Source: Lobulomyces angularis
Taxonomy: Eukaryota; Chytridiomycota; Chytridiomycetes; Lobulomycetales; Lobulomycetaceae
Direction of reading: 5' to 3'
Length of the DNA stretch: 64,000 nucleotides
Assembly (NCBI GenBank): GCA_027604685.1
Contig: JADHYX010000047.1
Location: forward strand, 1,855 to 65,854
Every line of letters starts with the position of its first letter. Position 1 is the first letter of the stretch. Position numbers and translations under genes: made by a program. The notes beneath the pieces were generated by a model. The model saw only the letters and a list, made by a program, of their open reading frames with translations, was not told the origin of the DNA and made no database searches. Shown here in pieces: positions 10,632 to 21,886 of this stretch.

Positions 10632-12984
10632 TCAAAATTGAACAGTTGGATATGTAGCTACCACTTTTTGATATAAATCAGGTTTCTGTATACAGTAACA
10701 AAATAATAAAAAAAAAAATTGTAAGAAAAATTATTTTTTTTATATATTTTTTAAACGCACCGTTCTCTGTAAAGCACCGGGATCTAATTTATATATAAAA
10801 CAGTAAATTTAAAAAAATTAAATGTAAATAAAGTTTTTTTTAACAAACCTTCGGCAAGGCAAACAAAAGTCGTTGTAACTCCTGAATTTATAACTTCACT
10901 TAATATTGTGAATTCAGAAACTGCAACCAAAAAGCAAAAGAAGAAAATAAAAATGGGCCAACCAATAGATTCACGAGGAATACTTGAAGAAAAATAGTAC
11001 AATAATCCCCCTGCTCCACATAGTAATCCAATAAATAAAGACCCCATTCCCAATACGACTCCAACCAAATTGTCATTGATTATCGCATCAACACCTAATT
11101 ATATAAGTTAACCTCTAAATTATTGAGCTTTTACCTCGGCTCTGAATTAAAGCCCATGTAGCTTTAGCAGCTGAACAATAATCCTTTCCATAAATTGCTA
11201 CCTGTGTGTATGCATACTGGTTAAAATATTGCACCAATGCTAAAAAAAAATATAAGATAATGTACATATCCCTTTTCATACCTTCAATCCAGGATAATAT
11301 GCATTCCGCACAACATGCAAGAAATGCAAGCGCTATATTACCATCGCTAGCAGCCTGACGAGCTAAGAGAGAAATAAAAAAAATTATTAGAAATCCAAGA
11401 CAATTTTTTAATCTCACAAGCAGCTCTAAGCATAGCGCGAACCGTTTGAATTAATGCAATAATCAGTGAACCGTAACAAATAGATCCAAAACTGGTGGTT
11501 AAGGCTCTCTTTCCTGCTTTTACAGTAGGATTTCTTTCATTGACTTGTACTTCACCGTTTCCGGCAGTAACACCAAGAAAGTAGTATGTTGCGAAAAGCC
11601 CACTCACAGTAACATGCACGGTATTCTTTATAACTTGAGTCTAAAACATTGTTTGAAAAAATATATTGTACATAAAAAAAATCTCAAAAAAAAATTCAAT
11701 TTACCGTCCAATAAAAAGAGAATAGTAAAAAGAAGTAAATGGCATACAAGGCAGCGCCATTGTTGGTGTTAGTTTTACCACTAGGAGATGTATTTGAAGT
11801 GGTGGAATTCGGTTGCGATGCGGTTAATTGAGGTCCATTAATTCTAATCACCCATCCAAAAACGGTAACAAAAAAAATTGCAACAAAAATTGTTTGTAAA
11901 ATTAATCCGATTAATCCAGCAACTATGGTTCCAGGATATTTACTAATCACTTTGGTTACTGTTTTAAGAATGACTTTGGCAAACGGTATTCTATGTCTCC
12001 AACTCCAAAACAACCAAGCCAGGAGCAATGCAATAAAAAAAACAATACCGCCTAAGTTTATAAATAGTGATAGGAATATAAAATTAATCAATGTAAGCTT
12101 TTTTTTTTTACCTCCAACATATGAACCTAGATACAAATTAAAGGCAGCAAATCCAAACATTGACAATACAAACAATACTGACTGAATTTTTATCATTGTA
12201 CCAGCAAATTTTTGCATCAAAACAAAATATATCAATGAGAGAACAAATCCACCGCCAATCGCAATAATTATTAAATTTATTAAATGTGCAGTAGACAAAT
12301 TTAATTTAAACGTCTTAGTTCCACTGGGACCAGTATTTGATAACTCTGTGACTGCTTCTGATATCCTAAAGTTTTACACTGTTAAAATCTTAAATCCTAT
12401 TTTAGAACTACCCAAAATATGCGCAAATACCAAATGCAATTAAAACAATAAAAAACAAGAAAGTAGCCTAACAAAAAATAAAAATAGCTTAGATTAGTAA
12501 AAAAGATTTAAACTTACCCATATATCTTTATATTTCGGTTCTGCTACAAATTTTTCCCCACTTGATGTGGTTAAAGGATCGGAGGAGCCTAAAAAACAAA
12601 AAATCCAAAATTAAATGACCTAGTAATTAAAAAAAAATGCCTGGGGGTGGAAATTGCTGGTTTGCACCACCATAACTTTGAAATTGTTGCTGCTGACCTA
12701 AATGTTAGAGATTTAGAGACATCTTTATTCTGATATTGTTACCATATCCTTGGTGATTATTTTGTCCGTAAGTTTTCTCGCCATATTGTTCACCTAAAAT
12801 AGTGAAAAGTTATAGAATTTATCGTTTCGAAACCAATAATACCGTATTGTTGTTGGCCATAACCCTGTTGCCCGTAACTTTGTTGACCATAACCTTGTTG
12901 TTGACCATTTTGATATCCTGGTTGACCATACGTTTGTTGACCATAATTTTGACCATAGCCTTGACCGTAACCTTGCTGAGACAT
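10632..12984 (-). CDS. PNS1: Choline-transporter-like protein (Pns1/CTL family)
   Basis: A multi-pass plasma-membrane or endomembrane protein of the SLC44/CTL family. The N-terminus (about 64 residues) is a low-complexity QGYGQ/YGQQ repeat. Then a Pro/Gly/Gln linker leads into roughly ten hydrophobic segments. Diagnostic pieces: [14 protein letters not shown] near the first helices, an [22 protein letters not shown] stretch in two parts, [20 protein letters not shown], and the C-terminus DPGALQRT then [13 protein letters not shown]. The last block is typical of fungal Pns1. About a dozen small exons, the last at 10632 to about 10680. Yeast Pns1 is not proven to carry choline, so the substrate is open. 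The start codon at 12982-12984 gives [12 protein letters not shown]. Confidence 0.9.
12840..12984 (-). repeat. Gln/Gly/Tyr codon repeat in the Pns1 N-terminus
   Basis: This encodes repeated YGQ(Q/G)GYGQ-type units, a prion-like low-complexity tract. The DNA shows matching imperfect repeats of the GTTGACCATAA type on the plus strand. Confidence 0.8.
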
Positions 12985-13210
12985 TTATCTAATTAATATA
13001 AGGTTCGCTTTAAAATTTATTCAGTGAATTTTTTCGAAAAAGAGATTCGACAACGTATAAAATTTAATTAAGTTAACAAAAAAAAAGGTAGACAACTAGA
13101 AAATAAAAACTTTTTTAAATTTTTAAAAAAAATTATAAAAAAAGAAATTAATGAGATATAATAAAAAAAAAATATTCAATTTTTTTTTTTTAAAAGGAAA
13201 AATTTTTTTG

Positions 13211-13444
13211 TTAATAAAATTTTTTTTTTTTTAATTTGACGGAAGTTGTAATTCTTAAAATAATATCTTTTAAGTTTAGTCTATTGCGGAGTGAATATTT
13301 AACAACTTTCTTCTTTGTTGTAAGTTTTTGTGAATGCATTTTTAAAAGCTCTGTGGTTATTGATGAGCTATGTTTTTGTGTCCATAGCCTAAACTTTGGT
13401 GTAGAAAGCGTGTTGGGGATTATTTCCGTGATTTCTTTTTTCAT
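13211..13444 (-). CDS. Small basic protein, unrecognised, 77 aa
   Basis: ATG (13442-13444) to TAA, one exon. It begins MKKEITEIIPNTLSTPKFRLW and contains KYSLRNRLNLKDIILRI. It is basic, with no signal peptide or membrane segment. Codon content is more complex than the flanks, so it may be real. The opposite strand also has an open frame of similar length, so strand choice rests on amino-acid make-up (the plus frame is implausibly Phe/Ser/Cys-rich). It could also be an exon of a larger unseen gene. Confidence 0.35.
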   Translation of the reverse strand: MKKEITEIIPNTLSTPKFRLWTQKHSSSITTELLKMHSQKLTTKKKVVKYSLRNRLNLKDIILRITTSVKLKKKKFY

Positions 13445-13613
13445 AAAAAGATAAAATAAATTATATTTTTAATTTTTTAATTTTTTTGGTTTTATTTTTT
13501 TTTACAAAAAAGTAATAATTTAATTCTCAGAGATTTTTTTTTTTTTTATTGATATATCATGACTTAAATTTTTTGTTGCTTCTCCAATGGAAAAAAAAAA
13601 AAAGAAAAACACA

Positions 13614-14790
13614 TTAAACTTTTTTTTCTTCAACTTTTTCTTTCTTCTCAGCTTCAGGCAATTGAGCAAAGTTAACTTTCTCACTTGGTTTACCTTCACC
13701 AGTTTGTTCCCTATTAATTAAATAAAATGAATAAAAATAAATAAAATTTACAAAATCACATACCATGGGCTAGTATAATCAAAATATCTGAATTGTTGTG
13801 CTAATTCCAACTTTTCCGCAACAACTCTTTTTTTTTCATCATCATATCTAACTTCAACATATCCTGTTAAAGGGAAGTCTTTACGTAATGGATGTCCTTC
13901 AAACCCATAATCTGTTAAAATTCTTCTCAAGTCTGGATGGCCAGTAAAAAATATCCCATACATGTCCCATGCCTCTCTCTCAAACCAATTTGCAGCATTA
14001 TATAACTCTGCAATACTACATAATAATTGATGGGATTAAAAATATCCATAAATTGAAAAAAAGGTTGTTTGGATTTTACCTTGGAACGCTACTGACTTCA
14101 TTAGCGTACGTTTTGACTCTAATTCTAGTGTTATATCTAACACTTAACATATGATATACAACTTCAAATCTATTTTCTCTCATGGGGTAATCAACACCGC
14201 AAACATCAATACACTGCTTAAATTGAGTTGCATGGTGATCTCTCAAAAAATGAAAAACAGGTAATACTCCTGACGGTGGAATACATAAGGTCAACTCATC
14301 TTTGTACACTTGAAATTGATGAATATATTTCGGTAAACAACTCGTTATAAAATCTCCATATACTTGAAGTTTTTTGTTAATTTGTGAATGTGAAGGTTGC
14401 CTGGTTGATTCTAAATTTTATTTTAAATATTAACTTTTATTTTTTACAATTGTGAATTGAAAAGAAAAATTAAATAAAAAAAATAAAAATAAAAAATTCT
14501 TTGGAAAAAAAAAAAAAACCAAAGCAATAAACAGACGTGAGAAAAAAAATTTTCTGTGTTTTAACAAAAAAATAAAATGAAAATAAACATCTTTATTCAT
14601 AGTATAATTTTATCTTCATAATCAAGAATTTGTGGAAATTTATTTCAAGGAAAAATGTAACCAAAAAAAAAAAAAAAAAAAAACTTAAATATATACCTTC
14701 AAAACCAACATTAACACTTTTTACTTCCGAATAAAATCGATTGAGTTTACTCAAATTATATAATCTTTTTGAAGTTAGAGAAGAAAACAT
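13614..14790 (-). CDS. NDUFS3: NADH:ubiquinone oxidoreductase 30-kDa subunit (NDUFS3/NuoC)
   Basis: Core subunit of the peripheral arm of mitochondrial complex I. The N-terminus [19 protein letters not shown] is a basic, Ser-rich mitochondrial presequence. Family motifs: [36 protein letters not shown] and the hallmark [20 protein letters not shown] followed by [18 protein letters not shown]. The C-terminus is a short Lys/Glu-rich tail ending VEEKKV. There are about five exons. The presence of complex I separates this organism from microsporidia, Rozella and anaerobic chytrids. Confidence 0.96.
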
Positions 14791-14871
14791 TCCAAATTCT
14801 GCTGTTTTTTTTCTCTATATAAATTTTACAAAAAAAATTGGGTTTTATGGTTTTATAGAAAATTTATTGAA

Positions 14872-16295
14872 CTAAAAATTATCCTCAAAATCGTCAGCAA
14901 AGACAACATGACTTTTTTTTCTCAGCTGCTCTTCTTTACCCTCTTCTATTCTCATCCTATCATTTTCCAGTCTCTCTTCTTCTTTCTTTTTCTTGCGCTC
15001 TTGCTTGATCATCTTCCAGTAATCTTTCTCCTCCTCATCTAACATTCATATTTCAGAAAGATATCTTTACATTATTTACTTACCTTCAACTAATTGTAAT
15101 TTTATATAATCTTCTTTCTCAAAAGAGCACTTAGTGGTATAAGGTTCGTAATCCAAATTTAACTTTAAACAGGTGTCTGCATCACTTATTTGCTTAATTT
15201 TTTTATTTTCAAAGTAAGACAACGAAAGTTTAGCAGCATGACTTGATTTATACCTGAGCAATCCCTGTTTAAATATAAATTCAACTTAATTTTCTTTATT
15301 ATAAAAATAAATTTCACCTCATTTTCTCCACTTTTATAATCCACAAAGCAAACTTCTCCAGCAACAGAAAACAACTTCTTCAATGTTAATCTATTTGTTT
15401 TAGGATGAATACCACCAAAAAACTTTACAATACAACCCCTTTCCATTTTTGGATATTTCCTTTTTTTTAACTTCGGATTTATTGCCTCTTCTAATAACAA
15501 TTTTCGCTCATGTAATAGTACTTCATACTCTTTCATTCTCTTTAGCCATTCTTCCCTTAAAAACAAACTTAAAAAAAAAAACTGGTAAATTTTTATTTAC
15601 ATTTTCATTATATTTGAATTATTCCATGTCGTTTCTGTATCCAACTCAAAATTATACAAGAAATTTGCTTTCATTAATTTTTTTTTTTTGTATTCCACAA
15701 GGCAATATTTAAAGTCTGTTTTGGAAGGAACATATACACATTCAATAACACTTTCTGCAATCCCTTCATTTTCTCCTCTAAACTTTTGTTGAATTTTATT
15801 GAATTTATTGATTATGTCATCCGATGTACACTTATTCGGTAAATTTTCCTAGAATTGGTTAAAATAATTCTTTACTTTTGAAAATTTTAAGTTGAACATT
15901 ATTGCACACTTACCACATAAATTGTACGAGAAATACTTTTTTCAAAATTAGGTAACACTTCATTTCTTATAATAGATTTTCCATCTAATGAAATAGATAG
16001 CAACTTTGAATGAGATCTTATCGCTTTGTTTATTATAGCTGAATCTTTTTCCTGTATTTTGTGTAATATTGAAGACATTTTTACTTTCAAAATTTAATTA
16101 AAAATTTTAAAAATTCGATTCAGATGCATTTTTAGAATTTATAGAATTTAATTTTTAATTACCTTGATTGTTGTTTTGCTTTAATTCATTCAGTAATTTT
16201 AAATCAATAAATAAATTTTTTTGCGAAAAAATAAATTCAATTGAAGAAACTAAATCGAGTTCTGCATTTGAAGTACAGTGGGTATCCTGTAGCAT
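14872..16295 (-). CDS. LARP7/Pof8-like La-related protein
   Basis: The domain order is La motif, RRM1, linker, C-terminal xRRM, as in LARP7, ciliate p65 and fission-yeast Pof8, which chaperone telomerase RNA, 7SK or U6. Exon 1 (16163-16295) starts MLQDTHCTSNAELDL and carries the La-motif start SIEFIFSQKNLFIDLKLLNE. Exon 2 begins at 16083 with LLSISLDGKSIIRNEVLP and TIYV, then ENLPNKCTSDDIINKF (RRM1). The C-terminal part has GCIVKFFGGIHPKTNRLTL, GEVCFVDYKSGENEG and LLRYKSSHAAKLSL (xRRM), then a charged tail ending DDFEDNF. The La motif has Ile where the family usually has Tyr (EFYF), so 3'-uridine binding may be weak, as proposed for Pof8. It is head-to-head with SAC1. Confidence 0.8.
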
Positions 16296-16972
16296 TCAAT
16301 AAAATCTTTTCAATCTAAGTAATTTTTAAAAAATATAGAATTGAGTCATAAAAAAAAAATAGGGTTTTAGGCATCCATAAATTGGATTCAGTGATCTAAT
16401 CGAATATGAATAGGATCGCAGATTTGAGTAGGATAACAACATTGAATAGGATTTGTAAGTGTAGCCAGTATAGAGTATTGATTAAGATTTTTTAAATAAA
16501 TACGGTAAAGATTAGAAGTATTTGAGTAAGACTTTGTAGATATCAGTCAACCCTTCACTTGAAAATGAATTAGTGCTGAATTTAACAAATTTAAATAGTT
16601 CTTTTATGAATTCAATTACAAAAATTCCACGTATGATGACCATTTAGACCACTAAACCTGCAACTTTACAATATAGAGCAAAACCGTGAAGCATTGACTA
16701 TGAAACGCACATATCACTATTAAGGAAAAAAAAATCAACGCATCCTACTACTTTTCAACTACTGGCGTTATGTCTGTGTTAAGCATGTTGCAATTTTTTA
16801 AAAAGGAGCTGTGACGTCACAACGATCTAAACTTTTTATTTAAAAAAAAAAATTTTTAAAACTTAAAATCCAAACAAAAATTTAAAATAAAATTTGAATT
16901 AGCAAACTTCATCTGTTTTGTTCCAAATTTGCTTTTATATCCTTTTATATATTAATTAACTAAAAAAAAAAG
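16296..16972. promoter_or_regulatory. Divergent promoter region LARP7/SAC1
   Basis: A 677-bp spacer between two divergent start codons. Its middle (about 16370-16790) is complex, non-homopolymer sequence without a long frame. It contains a CRE-type palindrome (separate entry). Nothing else is recognised. Confidence 0.55.
16810..16821. promoter_or_regulatory. CRE/ATF palindrome TGTGACGTCACA
   Basis: A perfect 12-bp palindrome centred on TGACGTCA, the consensus for bZIP factors of the ATF/CREB class. It lies about 150 bp before the SAC1 start codon and about 515 bp before the LARP7 start. By chance it would be rare in such AT-rich DNA. The function is inferred. Confidence 0.5.
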
Positions 16973-19872
16973 ATGGCTATTGATAAGTCTATCTACAGAG
17001 TGTTTCGTTTAACTGACAACCGCTTAATTGTAGAGCAACCTTCATCAAGCACCAACGATTACGATGGCACTTCAATCCCTAGAAAAAATTCTAAATTTTT
17101 GGTAGCAATTAAATCTAATTACTAAAATACCTATTTAAATATAAAAAAATTTTTTCTCTTCTTTAGGTTGTCAACGAAAATTCGCTTTCCGTTGAAGAGT
17201 ATCCTACAATATTTGACAACGACAATGTAAATTTTCAATTAGAATTTACTTGCTCTGGGGTTATCGGTTTTATTCAATTATGCTTTAGTAAGTTAAATTT
17301 CCACATCGCGTACAAAAATGTAATGATGCCATATTTTTTTTTATAAATTGATAGCAAGATACTTATTGGTAATAACTGCAAAAAAACTCTCTGCTACTTT
17401 GCAGTCCCATAAAATTTGGAAAATTACAGCTGGTGCAGCAATACCCATTAATGTTCAGCATCCGAATATACATGATGAGAACATAGATGAGGAGACTTTA
17501 GCTAAAGTATATAAAAATATCCTTCTATCATTAATTTTTTAATTCTGTATTAATGTCTAGCTCACCTTGGATAATGAATTGCTTGAATCAATAAAACTTA
17601 TAATTAATAGTGGAAATTTGTATTTTAGTACTACATATGACTTGACGCATTCCTTACAGCATAGTTATTTGCAAACTACTAGTAATAAAGGTCAAACTAT
17701 CATAGATGACAGATATTGGTTCAATCAGTATTTACAAAAACCACTCTTAGAAGGTGGATTAGAACTAAAACCATGGTTGCTGAAAGTTATTTGTGGTAAG
17801 TTGGAAACAATTTTCACTTTGTAATTTTTTTTTTTTGTAAATAGGATTTACTGGTTCCATTAATTTTAAAGACATTCCAATTGAAGAAGATGATACATCG
17901 GTGGTCAACACATTTACTGTGACATTGATATCCCGATTAAGCATAAAAAGATTAGGCACTCGTTACATCAAAAGAGTATGCTATTGAAATTTGAGGTTTT
18001 TATAATTTTTTTTTTTTTTGAAAGGGACTTGACTGGGAAGGAAATGCAGCAAATTCTGGTAATACGATTATTATTTATTCAATAATATTTAAAAATTTTT
18101 TTTTTTAAAGTTGAAATGGAACAGCTTTGTTTTCACCATGACTATATTAATAATAAATTGATTTCTTCATACGTTCAATTAAGAGGTTCGGCTCCAGCAG
18201 TTTGGAAGCAAACGTTAGATTTGTCTTATCGACCAGAACTGGGTATTAAGCCTATGACAGATGAAAAAGTTTGGAGAAGTATCCATAAACATTTACATGA
18301 CTTAAAATGTCAGTACATCGGAGTTAATGAAAATGAAAAAGATAACGGTTTAGTTATTTGTGTTAATTTATTAGATACAACTGGATTTGAAGGCGATTTA
18401 ACGCAAAATTTCAGTGATGCCATCGAAAAATTTAACAGTGAAAAAGTTGTATACGAAGGATTTCCAATACATAAATGGTGTAAAAAATTAAACTTTAGAA
18501 ACATGGACATCTTAATGAACCGAGTTCAGGATGGATTAGTTAATTCAGGTATTTTTATTTTTTTTTAAACCTTTTGCAAGATTAAATTGCTAATATTAAC
18601 TAAAAATGGTAGGCTATTTCCTTGCTGATGGTGATGTTCCTACTTTATCGCAAAAAAAAGTTACTCCAATGCTTGTAAAGCAATTGCAAACCGGATTGTG
18701 TCGAGTTGTAAGTTTTATAGCGTTGCAGTGTATTATTAACAAACATAAAAAAAAAAAGAGCTGTTTGGATTCTCTTGATCGCACAAACTTAACCTGTTCA
18801 CTGTTTGCAAAGTTTATGATTCCCTTACAAATTAATGCACAAATAAAAAAAGAGGTGTATTATGCTATACCGATAAATGGTGTGACCTCAACATTAGATT
18901 CTGAAGGATCTTTATCAACAATAAAGAAATCCATGGATATTTCAATGAAATATTTAACTAATCTATGGGCTGACTCCGGTGATGCTATATCAATTTTATA
19001 CGCTGGTACGAAAGCTTTAAAAGGCGATGTTACGAGAACTGGAAAACGGCAATGGATTCAAGGTAGTTTGGATGATGGAGTAAACAGTTTGACTAGATAC
19101 TATTTAAATAACTTTAGTGATGGTAGAAAGCAAGGTACTTTATTTTTTTTTTCTTTTTAAGTTCCTATGCTAAAGTTTCTGTATGATAGATGCTTACGAT
19201 CTGTGGTCAGGTAAAGTAACCACATCAGAAATGCAGAAGGCTACAGAGCAATCTTCTACCAATGGTGTTTCCAAAGTTGGCCATTGTAATGGCACTCAAA
19301 AGCCGATTATAACGAAAACAAAGGGACTGGGTAAGATGTTTATATAATTTAAATTTTAATTATATGTCAAAAAACAATTTTTATTTAAAATCTGTAGGTT
19401 ACTTTTTACCTCCTTTCCTAGTCGATAGAATAGAACCATTACTACAAGCTACATTAGATTACACTGGTAGCAGCTTACCAAGCCAGATAAAAACTGCTAA
19501 ATTTATTAAAACCAATCAAAATTCAACTTTGGCAAGGTATGAAATATTAAATTAAAAAATAGGAGAAAATCTATATTTTGTTTTATTTTATTTTTTTTGA
19601 AGTTTAATTGCTGGTGTCAAGCTTTATGCACCAGAACAAGTTATCAATGTTATTGAATTTACTGGAAAAGTTACAGTTTTTATGTATTTGTTGGTAAATT
19701 GCAAAAATGATTAGAATTTTTTTTATATTTTTATCACAGTTTTTAATAAATTTTTTTTTAGATTATTGTTAAAATATTTCAAATTAATGGTGAAATCATT
19801 GTTGACAAGCAAAAACTCAACTTGAACAGAGATCAATCTAACCACGAATTTCTTATGACAGATTTGGATTAA
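16973..19872 (+). CDS. SAC1: Sac1-type phosphoinositide phosphatase
   Basis: Removes phosphate from PtdIns4P (and PtdIns3P) at ER/Golgi membranes. It starts MAIDKSIYRVFRLTDNRLIV, as in Sac1. SAC-domain motifs: FTCSGVIGFIQL, YLLVITAKK, FYFS-like NLYFSTTYDLTHSLQ, FNQYLQKPLL, RRLGTRYIKRG-like KRLGTRYIKRGLDWEGNAAN, VEMEQLCFH, YVQLRGSAPAVWKQ and the catalytic CX5R loop in RVSCLDSLDRTN. An intron falls right before the catalytic Ser-Cys and must be removed to join RV to SCLD. The C-terminal region has YFLPPFLVDRIEPLLQ and one clear hydrophobic segment (VFMYLLIIVKIF). The two-helix ER anchor usual in Sac1 is not obvious. About ten exons; the stop is TAA at 19870-19872. Confidence 0.9.
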
Positions 19873-20548
19873 AAATAAAAAATTCTTTTTTTGTTTTAGA
19901 TTTTTTGCTGATCTTCTTCCTACCTATTTATTTTCTTTAGAAACACTTTTTTTTTTGCTCAACTATTTTATTAAACTACTATCGTTTTTGTTTTATTTAA
20001 AAAATTATTCTTTAGACAAATAAAAACTTCTCTTTTTTATTTTTTTGTGCAATAAGATTTGAAGTAATTGGTAAGAATAAAATTTTATTGGAAAAAAAAG
20101 AAATTCTGCTAAAAAAATGTTAAATTTAAGATTGTAGTACCTTTTTTTACACAAAAAAAAAAAGGTAATATAAATTGTAGAAAAAAAAAAATTTTGTTTT
20201 TGCAGAAGTGGTAATTAAATTATCCAGTGTAATTTGCGTTGTAGTCTATCTCTACTTTTTTCTGCTAAGTAATTAAATTTTAATTAGTAAAAAAAAAATT
20301 TTTTTTATGAAGAAAACAGTTTTTTTTTATTCCTTTTTTTTTTTTTTTTTAATACAAATATAGCTATATTTTTATCTTTCAACCTTTTTAAAAATATATG
20401 CTATCAAATATTCTTTATATAATATTTTTTTAATCTAAATTTTAATATAGTTAAGAAAAAAAAAATAAAAAAAAAAATTTATATGTTTAGTATTTCAAAT
20501 ACAATCCATTGTAAGGGTACTTTTAAAGTTGGTTTTTTTTTTCTATAA
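19873..20548. other. Convergent intergenic spacer
   Basis: It lies between the 3' ends of SAC1 and the lipase gene. Poly-A/T runs and no coding signal. It probably holds both 3' UTRs. Confidence 0.5.
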
Positions 20549-21886
20549 TTAACAGAATGGACCAAATGGAACATCGTAATAACCCACAAGATGATCAATT
20601 AGATCTCCAGCAGTTTGAAATCTAGTAAGCAAACTCAACATCTTTGCTAAGGTGTTCAGATCTGCAAAATCTCTTTGTCCAGCAGAGCAACTTTTATCTT
20701 CGTTTACTGTGGAGGAACAGGTTTTCGTTTGTTTATTAAAATCAATCCTGAAAAAAAAATAAAAAAAAAGTTTGATAAATATCAAATTTGTAAATTTGTT
20801 TTAAAGCTTTAAAATTATGCAACTCACCAGTATTCTCTTCTATGATGCTCCCAAGCACCAACACCATTAAGGTTAACGGAAGGAAGGTGTGTTACAAGGT
20901 CAGTTTCATGAGTGACTCTAAATATCCTATCACCAAAAAGTTTGTTTACTCTGGTGGAAAACGCAGGATTACCAACTCTTGGTTGGCCGTAAGTGTATAT
21001 TTGAATTTTTGATGCTTGATTTGGAAAGTAAGTTGCTAAGTCTAATGCTGCCACAGTAGCCATTGCACCTCCTGTACAGTTCATATAATTAAATTTTGAA
21101 AAATGCAAAATTTGTTTTTACCTAAGGAATGTCCTGTTAATCTGATGTGTGAGTCAGGATAACTTTGCAGGAGTTTTCCAACATTACTTCTGATCAAATT
21201 TTGAACAACTTTATATCCACTATAAAATGAACAGGTTTTGTTAAAATTAAAAAAAATACAAAATAAAATATTACGCTTGGAATCCCTTGTGAACCTTAAC
21301 ACCTTCAGAGGCAGGAGCACTTTCCAGAGGAACTTGCTCCAAATTTAAGTCAATAATAGCACTTCTAATACTTAAAGTTCCACGAAAAGATATAATGATT
21401 GCCTTTAGTGCAGTATTGTATACAATAAAGCCAGTAGTGTCTTCTTTTAAAGTGTCAAATTTTTCTACAAAAATAGTATTTGGAGTTTTGGTGCATCGAG
21501 TATTGCAACTCCAGTTGTTTAAACCAAAAAGGCAATATGCAGCACCTGAATATAATTGCATTCTAAAATAATTAAAATTAATTTTTTAATAATTTTAGAT
21601 ACTGATTTAGATTCTGAACGACAGCACTGCTTGCTGAAATTGTGCGAGAATTGTTAGATGTTGTTACAAATTTGTCAGTGACTCCAGAAACAGCATAAAT
21701 TTGTGCAGAGGTAGGATTTTCTATGGTGGCAAGTCTGTTAATGTCAGCTTCACTTGCATTTGGAAGGTAGTCTTTGTAAACCTTTTTACGGATTTCAAAC
21801 TCTGCTGGTGTAAATTTGTTCTCCAATGGAGTGGAAAGACAAATGGAACTCAATATTGAACTGATAACCAAAAATAAAAGTTTCAT
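20549..21886 (-). CDS. Secreted class-3 (fungal) triacylglycerol lipase
   Basis: Hydrolyses ester bonds of acylglycerols outside the cell. The start is a signal peptide, MKLLFLVISSILSSICLS, followed by a propeptide-like segment. The mature domain has AAYCLFGLNNWSCNTRC, IIISFRGTLSIRSAI (oxyanion region), VHKGFQA, the nucleophile elbow GHSLGGAMATVAALDLA, TYGQPRVGNPAFS, the acid in THETDLVTHLPS and the catalytic His in WEHHRREYW. This is the complete Ser-Asp-His triad of the Rhizomucor/Thermomyces lipase family. An intron splits GHSLG from GAMA. Several Cys pairs suggest disulfides. There are about five exons. Confidence 0.93.

Noticed and set aside
10449..10676. Phe/Lys/Tyr-rich plus-strand frame
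   Set aside because: Low-complexity spacer plus antisense of the last Pns1 exon.
18702..18757. Apparent loss of the Sac1 catalytic loop by interruption
   Set aside because: A short GTAAGT..AAAG intron separates RV from SCLDSLDRTN. Once spliced, the loop is complete.
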